Origin: Muricea muricata
Lineage: Eukaryota > Cnidaria > Anthozoa > Malacalcyonacea > Plexauridae
Length of the DNA: 64,000 bases
Direction: 5' to 3'
NCBI GenBank assembly: GCA_963855995.1
Contig: OY979720.1
Location: 17,568,139 to 17,632,138 of the forward strand
Positions 1 through 11,688 of this stretch are shown here, one piece after another. Each line of letters opens with the position of its first letter. The first letter of the stretch is position 1. The notes beneath the pieces were generated by a model. The model was not told the DNA's origin and ran no database searches. It worked only from the letters and a program-made list of their open reading frames with translations. The translations under genes were made by a program, and so were the position numbers.

Positions 1-399
1 TCGTGTTAAACAAATCAATACAATATATCAGTATAAGTTTGTGAAGGAAATATAAGCCACTACTGATATAAAAACACGTAATGAGCGCTTTTAAAATAAA
101 CGTATATGACTGCAGCTTCCCAAAAACCACAAGGATCAAAACACTTATAAAAGAATTATTTAACTTTTACTGAATAAAAAATATCTTACAGCAAAGTTAA
201 TAAAAACTAGTTCAGCTTGTATACTTTGCAACTGGGTATGTATTTGGTGATATGTCAGGTCATTCTTTCAAACACGTGTCGAACTCATTTTTAGATGCAA
301 AACACTAAGAAAAGCACAGGGTTTTTTATAGGGGTTTTCGTCCGTTTTACTTTGTTAATACTACATTCAGTGAAGGAAATTTGGTGTTTTTATTTGTAG

Positions 400-982
400 A
401 TGAAGGTCGTATAGTTGGCAGTGGAGTGTTGACTAATCCAGGCGCATGTACTACAATGTTGGTAGAAATACCCGAACACAAACAGACACAAATCAAGGTA
501 TAACATCTTTGGTCAATTTTCATAAAACAAGTCGATATAAAACAATTCCAATCTTGTTTGAGAACTTGCTCCTTCTATTTCGGATAACGTTAAGACACGG
601 AATGGTAAATAATCAGAAGCGTCACTCCCTGCCCCCCTCTCTCCCCCCATTTTTATGCAGTTTACTAATCGAGCACATATTTTTTATCATAAAGCATTTT
701 CGCGATTTTTCTTGATCTTCTTGTTTAAAAACCTTTGTTAAAAACATTCTTGATTAATTGTTATATACTCCTGCATAATTTCGACAATCATAAGATAATC
801 GGATTATTCATATATGATTTGTTTTCCTCCAGGTTGAAGCCCAAATATATTTCTGCGAACCAGACGGGGCGTGTTACATGCAAGGTGCTGTGTTTAAACT
901 TCCTGTTCATCAGCAGGCGAAAGGAGGAAAAGAATGCGATAAAACACCAGTGAAAATAAAATATGATTGTTTTAAACCTTAA
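400..982 (+). CDS. NHLRC2: NHLRC2-like protein, last two exons (5' part outside window)
   Basis: Two exons, 400-497 and 833-982, are joined in phase 0. The first has a tttgtag acceptor and enters in phase 1, so more exons lie upstream. The joined reading frame includes GRIVGSGVLTNPGACTTMLV, then VEIPEHKQTQIK, then VEAQIYFCEPDGACYMQG, and ends in KIKYDCFKP before TAA at 980-982. This matches the C-terminal beta-rich tail of NHLRC2 (family pattern IP...YYC...ACMM...PV.LRY). In the family, a thioredoxin-like domain and an NHL beta-propeller precede this tail; neither is in the window. NHLRC2 is a cytosolic protein, and its catalytic role is not settled. A possible polyadenylation signal AATAAA is at 1059-1064. 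Positions 1-399 look like the preceding intron. Family identity is from memory of the conserved tail, not from a search. Confidence 0.75.
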
Positions 983-1671
983 AAAACTACGGTCACACTT
1001 TGGTATATATCACAGGCCTATGTTGTTTGTTTAAAAATGTTTTGTTCGCTTGAAAACCAATAAAAGTGAGGTGAAAAGATGCGTAAAGGATTGCTTTATT
1101 ACAAGACAGATTGTAAAAATATTCCATCGTGATGTACGAGACAAAATGGCGGCCAGTACCAAATTGAGCCCGTGTTATTATGGTGTGACTGTGAATTATA
1201 TTTTCCATGTACTGAACGGTGAGAATAATGAGAAGGTAATTATAGTATTGACAAACAAGCCAATGGGGTAGGTCGCCTTAAGAACCAAAGCAGACCAAAA
1301 GAAAAGAATCAAAGACGTTTGACTCGCTTTTGAAACATTGTTCAGCTTATTACTCGTTTTATACACTTTATTTTTCAATAAAGTTAAATTTGCGTTTAAT
1401 AATTGTCAGAATTGTGTATAGAATAAGCATTTAAAAAAGCACACATCGCACAGAAACTCATATAGTCTATTTAAATTTACTTGGTAGAGGAATATATATT
1501 GTTGAAATTCTTTCAAAACATCCGCATTTTTATGCCTTTTCAATCTATGTAGCCCAGCATCATGTATTATCAATTTATCACAGACTACATTATACTACAA
1601 GTACTCACTCCTCCAAGTGGAGACAGAAATACATTTTTTAATTTCATGATCCATATTTTTTAATATATTTT
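983..1671. other. intergenic / 3' UTR stretch
   Basis: This stretch probably includes the NHLRC2-like 3' UTR, with AATAAA-type sites near 1059 and 1373. No open frame with coding character and no repeat was seen. Confidence 0.5.
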
Positions 1672-1926
1672 TTATTTTTGGCATTTGTTTCCCCAATTAT
1701 ATTGTATACCAACGGCGCCAATTTTACCACCAAATCCTGCAAGATGAACTTCCAAGTTTCCGTTCCTAACACCCGCTCCAGTGCTCAACGTGGGGTCAGC
1801 ATGAGCACCTACCATGGCCACTTGTCCTGCAACAGCTTGGACTTTCGTGTGCCCTGCTCCACAAGACCATCCTGTGGAACTAACAAACACGACGACTGAT
1901 AGGAAGATCTCTCGAGCGCTACACAC
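1672..1926 (-). CDS. short paralogue of the array family: C-terminal module only
   Basis: An 84-codon minus-strand frame. Its C-terminal two-thirds (QAVAG..., VGAHADPTLSTGAGVRNGN, LEVHLAGFGGKIGAVGIQ) clearly matches the C-terminal module of the 242-aa array proteins. It lacks the H...NCQ domain and ends in NKCQK instead of the CSVM tail. The N-terminus (REIFLSVVVFVSSTGWSCGAG) could be a signal peptide. Alternatively the true 5' end is a splice acceptor (tttgttagttccacag) just before the GATGG codons, with an upstream exon somewhere in 1930-2500 that I could not find. It may therefore be a secreted stand-alone module, a 3' exon of a larger gene, or a relic. The frame is intact although the sequence is much more diverged than the three full copies, which argues mildly for function. 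Confidence 0.45.
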   Translation of the reverse strand: MCSAREIFLSVVVFVSSTGWSCGAGHTKVQAVAGQVAMVGAHADPTLSTGAGVRNGNLEVHLAGFGGKIGAVGIQYNWGNKCQK

Positions 1927-2712
1927 GAGGAATTTGAAGTATGTTGTTCAGAGAAATCCTCTTAAAATTCCCGAGCTTCTTCGAGAGAACTCTTTCCACT
2001 AATTTGGACGATAACTTATAAGACGATAATTTTGTGAAAAACGACCAAATACAGCAACTAAAACTTATGGACAATTTTGGCTTATTTTCTTTTTTTCAGT
2101 CTTCAGGAACTCTTCTATATACACAAACATGTTTAATTTAGGTTAATCAAGGTTTTAGGAAATGTACTGGGCTAAACATAAATTTGGCAATCCCAATGCC
2201 AAGCCATTCATATTGGCAAAACCCCCAAACAAAATGTGAATTAAATCAAGATTTGAGCAACACGATCAGAAATCAGAAGCGACATTACCTGTAAAATTTA
2301 TAATGTAAATCCTGAACTTGTAAATGACTTTTGCACGAAATACAGTTATTATCATAATTCAAAAAATTTAGGTATTGGAATTCAAGCACATTTTCAACGC
2401 AGTGATTCGATGAACAGTATTTTCTTCTCTACAGCAGAATTACATGGCTAACATCTTAATATATATTCGTTATACTTTTCCTTCTCGGAGTACACTTGCA
2501 AATACACAACAAAAAACTTACTGTCTATTTCATTTGTTTATTCCACTACAAGTGTTATTATTGTCACATTACGTTGCATGCATTGGGTCCTCCAAGTAGA
2601 ACGTCCGCTTCTATACCACCAGCGCCAACACTTGCATGTAAAAACACACAACAAGTTTTTTAACTTATTGTCTACTCCATTTGTTTATTCACTACAACAA
2701 GTGTTATTATTG

Positions 2713-3441
2713 TCACATTACGCTGCAAGCATTCACTCCTCCAAGCGGAGTGTCCAGTTCTATACCATCAGCGCCAATCTTACCACCAAATCCCAGCAGG
2801 TGAACATCCACGTTTCCATTCCTCACACCAACTCCAGTGTTCACATTGGGCTCAAGATGAGCACCCACAACATTTCCAAACGACGCTTCAAATTTACTAA
2901 ATGAAGCATCTACCCAAGCTCCCAAACCGGGCCCAGCGACAGCTTGAGCCTGGACATGTAGTGCTCTGGAAGAGACGCTGCCGTAAGCATAACTCTTCCG
3001 GGCTTCAGCGTCGCTGATTCTGGCCACAGCATTTCCATCTTCTGCTCTACGGAAGCTTCTTATGTTGACGTCATTATTGCTTGTTGTATCTGCGGCATTG
3101 AATCGATGAGAGCAAATAAAATTCCCATCAGTTAACCACTCCATAAACTCGTAGGCAAACTTTTGACAATTTGCAGTTAAAGCCTCATAATCTGGATTTC
3201 TGTCAAGCCACCTGTCGATCCATTTTTTAATTTCATCGTTAGTGGCATTTGTCTCTCCAACCAGTTCTCCTCCAAATAACCCAGCCCAACTAGCAGCAGC
3301 ACTTCCTTTGTGTTTCGTCACAGAGTTTGGGCTATTTTTTCCACCATCAATCTCATACCAGGTATCACCAACCTGTACTGCCCAGTGGTAGGCTACAGGA
3401 CTACCAATCATGGCTTTTCTACCCAACTTTACCTGTCTCAT
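2713..3441 (-). CDS. array gene 1: papain-like-fold (PPPDE/LRAT-like) protein with CaaX tail
   Basis: Complete single-exon frame of 242 codons. Residues 16-32 (VAYHWAVQVGDTWYEID) carry a candidate catalytic His19. Residues 68-99 include DEIKKWIDRWLDRNPDY and the motif A-N91-C92-Q93-K-F. The order H, then NC(Q/N/E)xF about 70 residues later, is that of circularly permuted papain-like thiol enzymes (PPPDE/DeSI and LRAT/NlpC-P60 relatives). A Gly/Val-rich module follows (GVGVRNGNVDVHLLGFGGKIG). The last four residues are CSVM, a CaaX pattern with Met at X, which predicts farnesylation and membrane attachment. On the minus strand a ttcttccag acceptor lies 37 nt before the ATG, so a 5' UTR intron is possible. 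The activity (deSUMOylase, protease or acyltransferase) cannot be told from the sequence. Confidence 0.7.
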   Translation of the reverse strand: MRQVKLGRKAMIGSPVAYHWAVQVGDTWYEIDGGKNSPNSVTKHKGSAAASWAGLFGGELVGETNATNDEIKKWIDRWLDRNPDYEALTANCQKFAYEFMEWLTDGNFICSHRFNAADTTSNNDVNIRSFRRAEDGNAVARISDAEARKSYAYGSVSSRALHVQAQAVAGPGLGAWVDASFSKFEASFGNVVGAHLEPNVNTGVGVRNGNVDVHLLGFGGKIGADGIELDTPLGGVNACSVM

Positions 3442-6400
3442 TGTGGCGCAAAGAATTCAGAGCTCAGAAACTTGCAACCTGGAAGAAAAATTATATGTTA
3501 TACAAATGTTGCTAGCAACAACTATAAGGCATGTTAGTGATGTTAATATGTGCAGCTCTTTGACGCAGAATATAATGGCACTTCTTGTAAAAAATATTGA
3601 CGTTGAGGTTAACGTTTTCAACATTTCTCAATTAATCTTTATCATCTAGTAAGGAAAAATAGCAATGATTCTTTCTATGGAGCTGGTCTTGGATCAGTTC
3701 AAATTTTAGATCAATTTAGCTTTTTGTTTAGCACGCTATTGTGAGATAAATAGGTTAACTCGCCGAAGTTTTTGTGCAAATTTGCACGGACACTCGACGC
3801 AATTGGCCCAAACAAACGGTTTCGAATGGTTTCGAGACCGTTCTAAATTGGATCAAATCAAAGTGTACTAAGTGTGATCAAAAACACTGTCTTGCGATAA
3901 GCGAGCGAGTTCAATGGTTGATGAACGATTTCGAGCGAGTGAGTGATCGAGATTTAATTTCTACTAGCGCATGCATATAGTTCTCTGAATCCGAGAAACA
4001 ACTCTGCGGCTTACTTTAAAAACAAGCAGTTATACGAGTCATAACAAATAAAATTCCATGTATACCAAGCTCGTAAAAACCAATACCAGCCGACAATTTT
4101 AAAAAATATAGTACAAAACATAATCCGAAGATTAGCATCTTGAAACCCAAAATATGAGTTAAACAAGAAAATTGAGTAAGTAATATTTCGATTTAACTAC
4201 AAAAACATTATCATGATGAACTTGTTTAACTCATATTTTGAGTTTCAAGATGCTAATCTTCGGATTATGTCAAGCTCGTAAAGTCTACTTAGTTTCAACT
4301 GGCGAAATTTATGTTTCTTTATATAAGCAGGGCGCACACGAAGCGATTTTAGCCGTCCGATTTTTGCACCCTATGCTAAATGTAACGAATTGTAACGAAT
4401 GCAACATTAATTTTAAAGCCGTTTTAGTCAGGCGATAAAAATCGAGCTAATATTGCGTCGAGTGCGATTGGTTTCATCATGACCCGTCACTACCATGGAA
4501 GATCTCTGTCAAACTTATTCGTAATAAATATTGCGAAGTTCATAGCAACAAAACTCTTGTCGATCTTAATTTTCTCTCACTGTACAAATTACATGGGAGC
4601 TCTTTATCTTGTACAATTAAAAACATGTACAAATAGTCTGAATATATTTAAAGATTGAGGGCTCGCAGGTAAGTAAAGCTTTCGTTATCAAATACTGTTT
4701 ATTGACAGCCGACTAAATACATGTATTCATATTACAGATTTGAAAGTTAGCCGCACAGAACACGAACAATATAACAAATGCTTCACTCCCGTTAAAACAA
4801 TTCGCTTTTCCATCTTGGAACTATTCGAATTCCTATCCATCAAACTGTTGTAATGGCTCAGATTCCCAGAACCATTCAGCAGGTTTTCAGTTTAGGCCGG
4901 CGAATTTCGTGTATTATTAAGTGTAGTCGCACAAATACATAGTTTAGGGGTTTTTTGTTTCATCATAGCTTCATCGCCGTTAGCCAAAGCCGCGGCACAA
5001 AAATTTGAAAACCCTGCAACCGGCATTTTAATGCCATCATGCGATATCCGCCATCTTCCTTACATAAAACTAATAAATCAGATGTGTAGACCAACACGCG
5101 CAATGCAAAAGTGCAGCTACATTGTACTCGAGCGAGATTCCTGTATACCGTTATTCTGTGGTTAACAGTTCAAGGCCGCGCGTGCATCTGCGTGATTGAA
5201 CTTGGCACGGCACGTATAGTAAATGAACAACAAAAGCGTACTGTTCATGCACATACGGTCTAATCGTTGCTTTCCAAAATTCTCCAAGATTCTTCTCAAG
5301 CGTCTTTACAGACTTTAGTAGCGGATGAAACGTGCAAGTACTGACAATTAATCGCGATCGTTTTAAACGCGATGCTATCGTATTCGATTCTTGCAGCTAA
5401 AATAAATACTTAAAATCTCACACATCGGTCATAGTGGCACGACACGCCTTATTATGCAGCAAGAATGACCAATCAAATTCGTCGTTCATATAGGAACGAC
5501 CATTCAATTATATCGTGCCTGTATTATTGCGTGTCAAGGAAGTACATCGTCAACGCAAATATTTATCAGTCTCAATTCCATCATCAAACTCTGAGAATTC
5601 CGTGTCCAAGAATTGCTCAAAAGTTCCTGAATCACTGATTCAAGGAATTTTCTTTTACTCCTGCCAAGTGGCTTCTGAAATTTAATTAATTAGTCATCTG
5701 AAGAAGGAACCGTTATTTCATTTCACAAAACAAGCTAATCACGGAATTATTAAACCCAGACTCCCACTTTTTGTTATATAGCCTATTAAATTTCAAATGA
5801 ACTTCAAAAAAAAATATAAAGAGGAGGCGCATAGCCATAACGTTTCTAACCTCTTAAAGAGATGATATACTAACAGAATATTTAACACTACGCTCATAAA
5901 TAAATACATAAACCATGCAGAGTTTTCTATATATATACATATATAAATATATTAAGGACATTTTTTTATAGCTGCGGGTCATGATTTGTTATGAGCAAAA
6001 CTCATGCGTACTACAGACTTAAAATCATCTTTAAATTAAGCAGAACAGAACAGAACAGAATTAATACAGAACGCCCTGTAGAACCAAATCTAATTAAGCT
6101 ACGTCCGATCGGGAAAATATAAAACAAATGTCCAGTCAAGCGTAACACACTATAGGAATCAGTTGAAGTATGTTGTTCAGACAAATGCTCTTTAAATTGC
6201 CTAGTTTCTTAGAAAAAAATTTCTTTTAATCTCCACTAATTTTAACGAAACGATAATTTGGTGAAAAAGACCAAACAAAGTAAGTATAGGATCAGACTGA
6301 GGGATTTGTTTTCTCTGCATGTTGTCATTTTTTGTAACGAACAAAATTCTTCTTTTACTCTAACAACTTTCGTCGTTCTCAAACTTACACTGCTATGAAT

Positions 6401-6640
6401 TGAAATTTTGGGAATAGAAATATTGTTACAAATGGTAAGGATGTGTATTTCGAGGTAGCTTCATGTGTGTCTCTCACGATCATTGACGCAAAACTATGAA
6501 CAATTTTGGCTTATTTTCGCATTTCAGTCTGCAGGAAGCCACCACCTCTTCCATAGCCCAGACAATAATTAAAGCCGGAGACAAAAGCTAGCTCTCTATA
6601 TTCTATGTAATAGATAAAATACATTAACACACACAACAAA
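3442..6640. repeat. duplicated noncoding flank of the array, unit 1
   Basis: The 5' flank of array gene 1, running to the 3' side of array gene 2. It is nearly the same sequence as 7719-11500, apart from an insertion there at 8027-8505 and small indels. A more diverged version follows gene 3 (about 12420-14470). I see no convincing open frame; the short ORFs here differ between copies. It contains the hairpin element at 4078-4270 and CA/AT-rich stretches. Its end (about 6165-6620) also resembles 1935-2110, so an older unit precedes gene 1. Confidence 0.75.
4078..4270. mobile_element. 193-bp foldback element flanked by 12-bp direct repeats
   Basis: Inverted arms 4120-4167 and 4221-4268 are almost perfectly complementary (about 48 bp, starting ataatccgaagattagc). 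The block is flanked by the direct repeat caagctcgtaaa at 4066-4077 and 4271-4282. The diverged third flank has a single caagctcgtaaa at 12966-12977 with no hairpin, which looks like the empty site. The same element occupies 8814-9013 in unit 2. The class is unknown; no transposase is visible. Confidence 0.6.
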
Positions 6641-6689
6641 AAACTTATTGTCTATTTCATTAGTTTATTCCACAACAACAAGTGTTATT

Positions 6690-6920
6690 ATTGTCATTAC
6701 GCTGCAAGCTTTAGGTCCTCCAAGTAGAGCGTCCGCTTCTATACCATCAGCGCCAACACTTGCATGCACAAACACACAACAAAAAAACCTACTCTCTACT
6801 TCATTTGTTTATTCCACTACAATAAATGTTATTATTGCCAGATTACGTTGCAAGCATTAGGTCCTCTAAGCAAAGCGTCCGTTTCTATACCATCAGCGCT
6901 AACACTAGCATGCACAAACA
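6690..6920 (-). pseudogene. two decayed copies of the array gene 3' end
   Basis: Positions about 6699-6766 and 6845-6913 each repeat the last ~20 codons of the array gene (pattern ADGIE.DALL.GPNAC or KACSVM) plus a shared AT-rich 3' flank. They are spaced about 145 bp apart and lie just downstream of gene 2. Similar fragments are at about 2571-2637 (before gene 1) and 11546-11613 (before gene 3). They appear to come from tandem duplication of the gene's 3' terminus. None has a start or a catalytic domain. Confidence 0.6.
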
Positions 6921-6989
6921 CACAACAAAAAACCTATTCTCCACTCCATTTTATATTCCACTAGTCCACTACAACAAGTGTTATTATTG

Positions 6990-7718
6990 TCACATTACGC
7001 TGCAAGCATTCACTCCTCCAAGCGGAGTGTTCAGTTCTATACCATCAGCGCCAATCTTACCACCAAATCCCAGCAGGTGAACATCCACGTTTCCATTCCT
7101 CACACCAACTCCAGTGTTCATATTGGGCTCAAGATGAGCACCCAGAACATTTCCAAGCGATGCTTCCACTTTAAAAGCTGACGCATCTGCCCAAGCTCCC
7201 AAACCGGGCCCAGCGACAGCTTGAGCCTGGACATGTAGTGCTCTGGAAGAGACGCTGCCGTAAGCATAACTCTTCCGGGATTCAGCGTCGCTGATTCTGG
7301 CCACAGCATTTCCATCTTCTGCTCTACGGAAGCTTCTTATGTTGACGTCATTATTGCTTGTTGTATCTGCGGCATTGAATCGATGAGAGCAAATAAAATT
7401 CCCATCAGTTAACCACTCCATAAACTCGTAGGCAAACTTTTGACAATTTGCAGTTAAAGCCTCATAATCTGGATTTCTGTCAAGCCACCAGTCGATCCAT
7501 TTTTTAATTTCATCGTGAGTGGCATCTGTCTCTCCAACCAGCTCTCCTCCAAATAACCCAGCCCAACTAGCAGCAGCACTTCCTTTGTGTTTCGTCACAG
7601 AGTTTGGGCTATTTTTTCCACCATCAATCTCATACCAGGTATCACCAACCTGTACTGCCCAGTGGTAGGCTACAGGAGTACCAATCATGGCTTTTCTACC
7701 CAACTTTACCTGACTCAT
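6990..7718 (-). CDS. array gene 2: papain-like-fold (PPPDE/LRAT-like) protein with CaaX tail
   Basis: 242 codons, start MSQVKLGRKAMIG. It is very close to array gene 1, with the same His19, N91-C92-Q93 and C-terminal CSVM. Differences cluster in the linker (DATHDEIKKWIDWW) and the C-terminal module (WADASAFKVEASLGNVLGAHL), where genes 2 and 3 agree against gene 1. The 37-nt leader and upstream acceptor-like site are as in gene 1. The next gene downstream is gene 1, about 3.5 kb away on the same strand. All three copies keep full open frames, so recent duplication under constraint, or recent gene conversion, is likely. Confidence 0.7.
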   Translation of the reverse strand: MSQVKLGRKAMIGTPVAYHWAVQVGDTWYEIDGGKNSPNSVTKHKGSAAASWAGLFGGELVGETDATHDEIKKWIDWWLDRNPDYEALTANCQKFAYEFMEWLTDGNFICSHRFNAADTTSNNDVNIRSFRRAEDGNAVARISDAESRKSYAYGSVSSRALHVQAQAVAGPGLGAWADASAFKVEASLGNVLGAHLEPNMNTGVGVRNGNVDVHLLGFGGKIGADGIELNTPLGGVNACSVM

Positions 7719-10700
7719 TGTGGCGCAAAGAATTCAGAGCTCAGAAACTTGCAACCTGGAAGAAAAATTATATGTTATACAAATGTTGCTAGCAACAACT
7801 ATAAGGCATGTTAGTGATGTTAATATGTGCAGCTCTTTGACGCAGAATATAATGGCACTTCTTGTAAAAAATATTGACGTTGAGGTTAACGTTTTCAACA
7901 TTTCTCAATTAATCTTTATCATCTAGTAAGGAAAAATAGCAATGATTCTTTCTATGGAGCTGGTCTTGGATCAGTTCAAATTTTAGATCAATTTAGCTTT
8001 TTGTTTAGCACGCTGTTGTGAGATAATAGTCCGGTCGCTTAGCGTCCAAATTGGCAAGATCGTGACAAAGCTGACAAAGTCAGTATTCTCTTTCCCCGCG
8101 ACTCCTCATGACAATTGAAATGTTTTTGGGGTTGTAATGAAGAAGTTCAAAAATTTATCATTCCCGGGGGGGTGAAAAAAGTACTTTTTTGAAATAGGTT
8201 GCGAACGTTTGTTCATGTCACACTTAATTATCGTATTTAATAATGTGTTTGGTTTTTTTCTCAAAGACATGGACCTATAGGGCATTTAAAATTTTCTGTT
8301 TGATGTTTTCAAATTAAATATTATGGACTGGCAGAGAAAAATTGCCAACCGTTAACGTGCCATCTCATTGAGGTAACACCCCCATGACTCGAAAATTTTA
8401 GGCACCCCTTCTTAAATTCATTAGGATGCATAGTTAATCAATTGTAGAAGGGGTGCCCAAGTTTGTCACCGCCAGTAACGATTTTTACCATAAGCCACCA
8501 GACTATAAATCGGTTAACTCGCCGAAGTTTTCGTACAAATTTGCACGGACACTCGACGTAATCGGCCCAAGCAAACGGTCTCGAATCGTTTCGAGACCGT
8601 TTTAAATTAGATCAAATCAAAGCACTAAAAAAACACTGTCTTACGATAGCGAGCGAGTTTAATGGTTGATGAACGATTTTGAGCGAGTGAGTGATCGAGA
8701 TTTAATTTCTACAAGCGCATATAGTTTTCTATATCCGAGAAACAACTCTGCTCACTTCAAAAACAAGCAGTTATACGAGTCATAACAAACTCCATGCATA
8801 CCAAGCTCGTAAAAACCAACAACAGCCGACAATTTCAAAAAATATAATACAAAACATCATCCGAAGATTAGCATCTTGAAACCAGAAATATGAGTTAAGG
8901 CTTAAGCAAGAAAATTGAGTAAAGTAATATTTCGATTTTATTACAAAATCATCATCATGATGAACTTGCTTAACTCCTATTTTGGTTTCAAGATGCTAAT
9001 CTTCGGATTATTCCAAGCTCGTAAAGTCTACTTAGTTTCAACTGGCGAGATTTATGTTTCTTTATATAAGCAGGGCGCACACGAAGCGATTTTAGCCGTC
9101 CGATTTTTGCACCCTATTATGGATATGCTAAATTTGTAACGAGTGCAGCATTAATTTTTAAGCCGTTTTAGTCAGGCGATCAAAATCGAGTAATACCAAA
9201 CTGTTTTTGTATTATTTAAAATGGCCGACTAATATTGCGTCGAGTGCCATTGGTTTCATCATGACCCGTTACTACCATGGAACATCTCTATCAAACTTAT
9301 TCGTAATAAATATTGCGAAGTTCAAAGCAACAAAACTCTTGTCGATCTTATTCTTCTCGCACTGTATAAATCACATGCAACGCGTTATCTCGTACAATTA
9401 AAAACATGTACAAATAGTCTGAATATATTTAAAGATTGAGGGTTCGAAGGTAAGTAAAGCTTTCGCTATGCAAATACTGTTTATTGACAGCCGACTAAAT
9501 ACATGTATTCATATTACAGATTTGAAAGTTAGCCGCACAGAACACGAACAATATAACACATGCTTCACTCCCGTTAAAACAATTCGCTTTTCCATCTTGG
9601 AACTATTTGAATTCCTATCCATCAAACGGTTGTAATGGCTCAGATTCCCAGAACCATCCAACAGGTTTTCAGTTTAGGCCGGCGAATTTCGTGTATTATT
9701 AAGTGTACTCGCACAAATACATAGTTTAAGGTTTTCTGTTTCATCATAGCTTCATCGCCATTAGCCAAAGCCGCGGCACAAAAATTTGAAAACCCTGCAA
9801 CCGGCATTTTAATGCCATCATGCGATATCCGCCATCTTCCTTACATAAAACTAATAAATCAGATGTATAGACCAACGCGCGCAATGCAAAAGTGTAGCTA
9901 CATTGTACTCGAGCGAGATTTCTGTATACCGTTATTCTGTGGTTAACAGTTCAAGGCCGCGCGTGCATCTGCGTCATTGAACTTGGCAAGGCACGTACAG
10001 TAAATGAACAACAAAAGCGTACAGTTCATGCACATACGGTCTAATCGTTGCTTTCCAAAATTCTTCTCAAGCGTCTTTACAGACTTTAGTAGAGGATGAA
10101 ACGTGCAAGTACTTACAATTAATCGCGATCGTTTTAAACGCGATGCTATCGTCTTCGATTCTTGCAGCTAAAATGAATACTTAAAATCTCACACATCGGT
10201 CATAGTGGCACGACACGCCTTATTATGCAGCAAGAATGACCAATCAAATTCGTCGTTCATATAGGAACGACCATTCAATTATATCGTGCCTGTATCATTG
10301 CGTGTCAAGGAAGTACATCGTCAACGCAAATATTTATCAATTCCAATCATCAAACTCTGAGAATTCCGTGTCCAAGAATTGCTCAAAAGTTCCTGAATCA
10401 CTGATTCAAGGAATTTTCTTTTACTCCTGCCAAGTGGCTTCTGAAATTTAATTAATTAGTCATCTGAAGAAGGAACCGTTATTTCATTTCACAAAACAAG
10501 CTAATCACGGAATTATTAAACCCAGACTCGCACTTTTTGTTATATAGCCTATTAAATTTCAAATGAACTTCAAGAGAATTTAAAGAGGAGGCGTATAGCC
10601 ATAACGTTTCTAACTAAACTCTTAAGAGATGATATACTAACAGAATATTTAACACTTGTATTTAACACAGAATGTATTTATGAAATAAATACATAATATA

Positions 10701-11500
10701 ATATAGAATAATGTTTAACACAGAATGTATTTATGAAATAAATACATAAACCATGCAGAGTTTTCTATATATAACTATATTAAGGACATTTTTTATACCT
10801 GCGGGTCACGATTTGTTATGAGCAGAACTCATGCGTACTACAGACTTAAAATCATCTTTAAATTAAGCAAAACAGGACAGAACAGAACACAATTAATACA
10901 GAACGCCCTGTAGAACCAAATCTAATTAAGTTACGTTTGATCGGGAAAATATAAAACAAATGTCCACTGTCAAGCGTAACACACTAGGAATCAGTTGAAG
11001 TATGTTGTTGAGAGAAATGCTCTTTAAATTCCCTAGTTTGTTCGAAAAAATTTTCTTTTAATTTCCACTAATTTTAACGAAACGATAATTTGGTGAAAAA
11101 GACCAAACATAGCAAGTATAAGATCAGACTGAGAGATTTGTTTTCTCTGCATGTTGTCAGTTTTTGTAACGAACAAAATTCTTCTTTTACTCTAACAATT
11201 TTCCTTGTTCTCAAACTTACACTTCCATGAATTGAAATTTTGGGAATAGAAATATTGTTACAAATGGTAAGGATGTGTATTTCGAGGTAGCTTCATGTGT
11301 GCCTCTCACCATCATTGACGCAAAACTATGAACAATTTTGGCTTATTTTCGCATTTCAGTCTGCAGGAAGCCATCACCTCTTCTATAGCCCAGACAATAA
11401 TTAAAGCCGGAGACAAAAGCTAGCTCTCTATATTCTATGTAATAGATAAAATACATTAACACACACAATAAACACACAACAAAAAACTTATTGTCTATTT
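7719..11500. repeat. duplicated noncoding flank of the array, unit 2
   Basis: Counterpart of 3442-6640 with the MITE at 8027-8505 and the foldback at 8814-9013 (direct repeats 8802-8813 and 9014-9025). A local 53-bp tandem duplication (ttaacacagaatgtattta unit) is at about 10661-10766. No supported gene. Confidence 0.7.
8027..8505. mobile_element. 479-bp MITE, Harbinger-like by 3-bp TSD
   Basis: Present only in unit 2. Its ends are inverted copies of a 15-bp sequence (tagtcYggtSgctta). It is flanked by TAA at 8024-8026 and 8506-8508. Unit 1 shows the empty site at about 3745-3755. A TAA/TTA 3-bp target duplication is typical of PIF/Harbinger elements. An inner hairpin (gcaccccttct...agaaggggtgc) lies at 8402-8457. 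There is no coding capacity. Confidence 0.75.
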
Positions 11501-11688
11501 CATTAGTTTATTCCACAACAACAAGTGTTATTATTGCCAGATTACGCTGCAAGCATTAGGTCGTCCAAGTAGAGCATCCGCTTCTATACCATCAGCGCCA
11601 ACACTTGCATGCACAAACACACAACAAAAAACCTATTCTCCACTACATTTTATATTCCACTAGTCCACTACAACAAGTGTTATTATTG

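Noticed and set aside
446..715. 89-codon plus-strand frame over the first exon
   Set aside because: Overlaps the NHLRC2-like exon 400-497 in another frame; the spliced frame explains the region better.
10236..10451. 71-codon frame in the array flank
   Set aside because: Not preserved in the matching position of unit 1 (about 5467-5684), so probably not coding.
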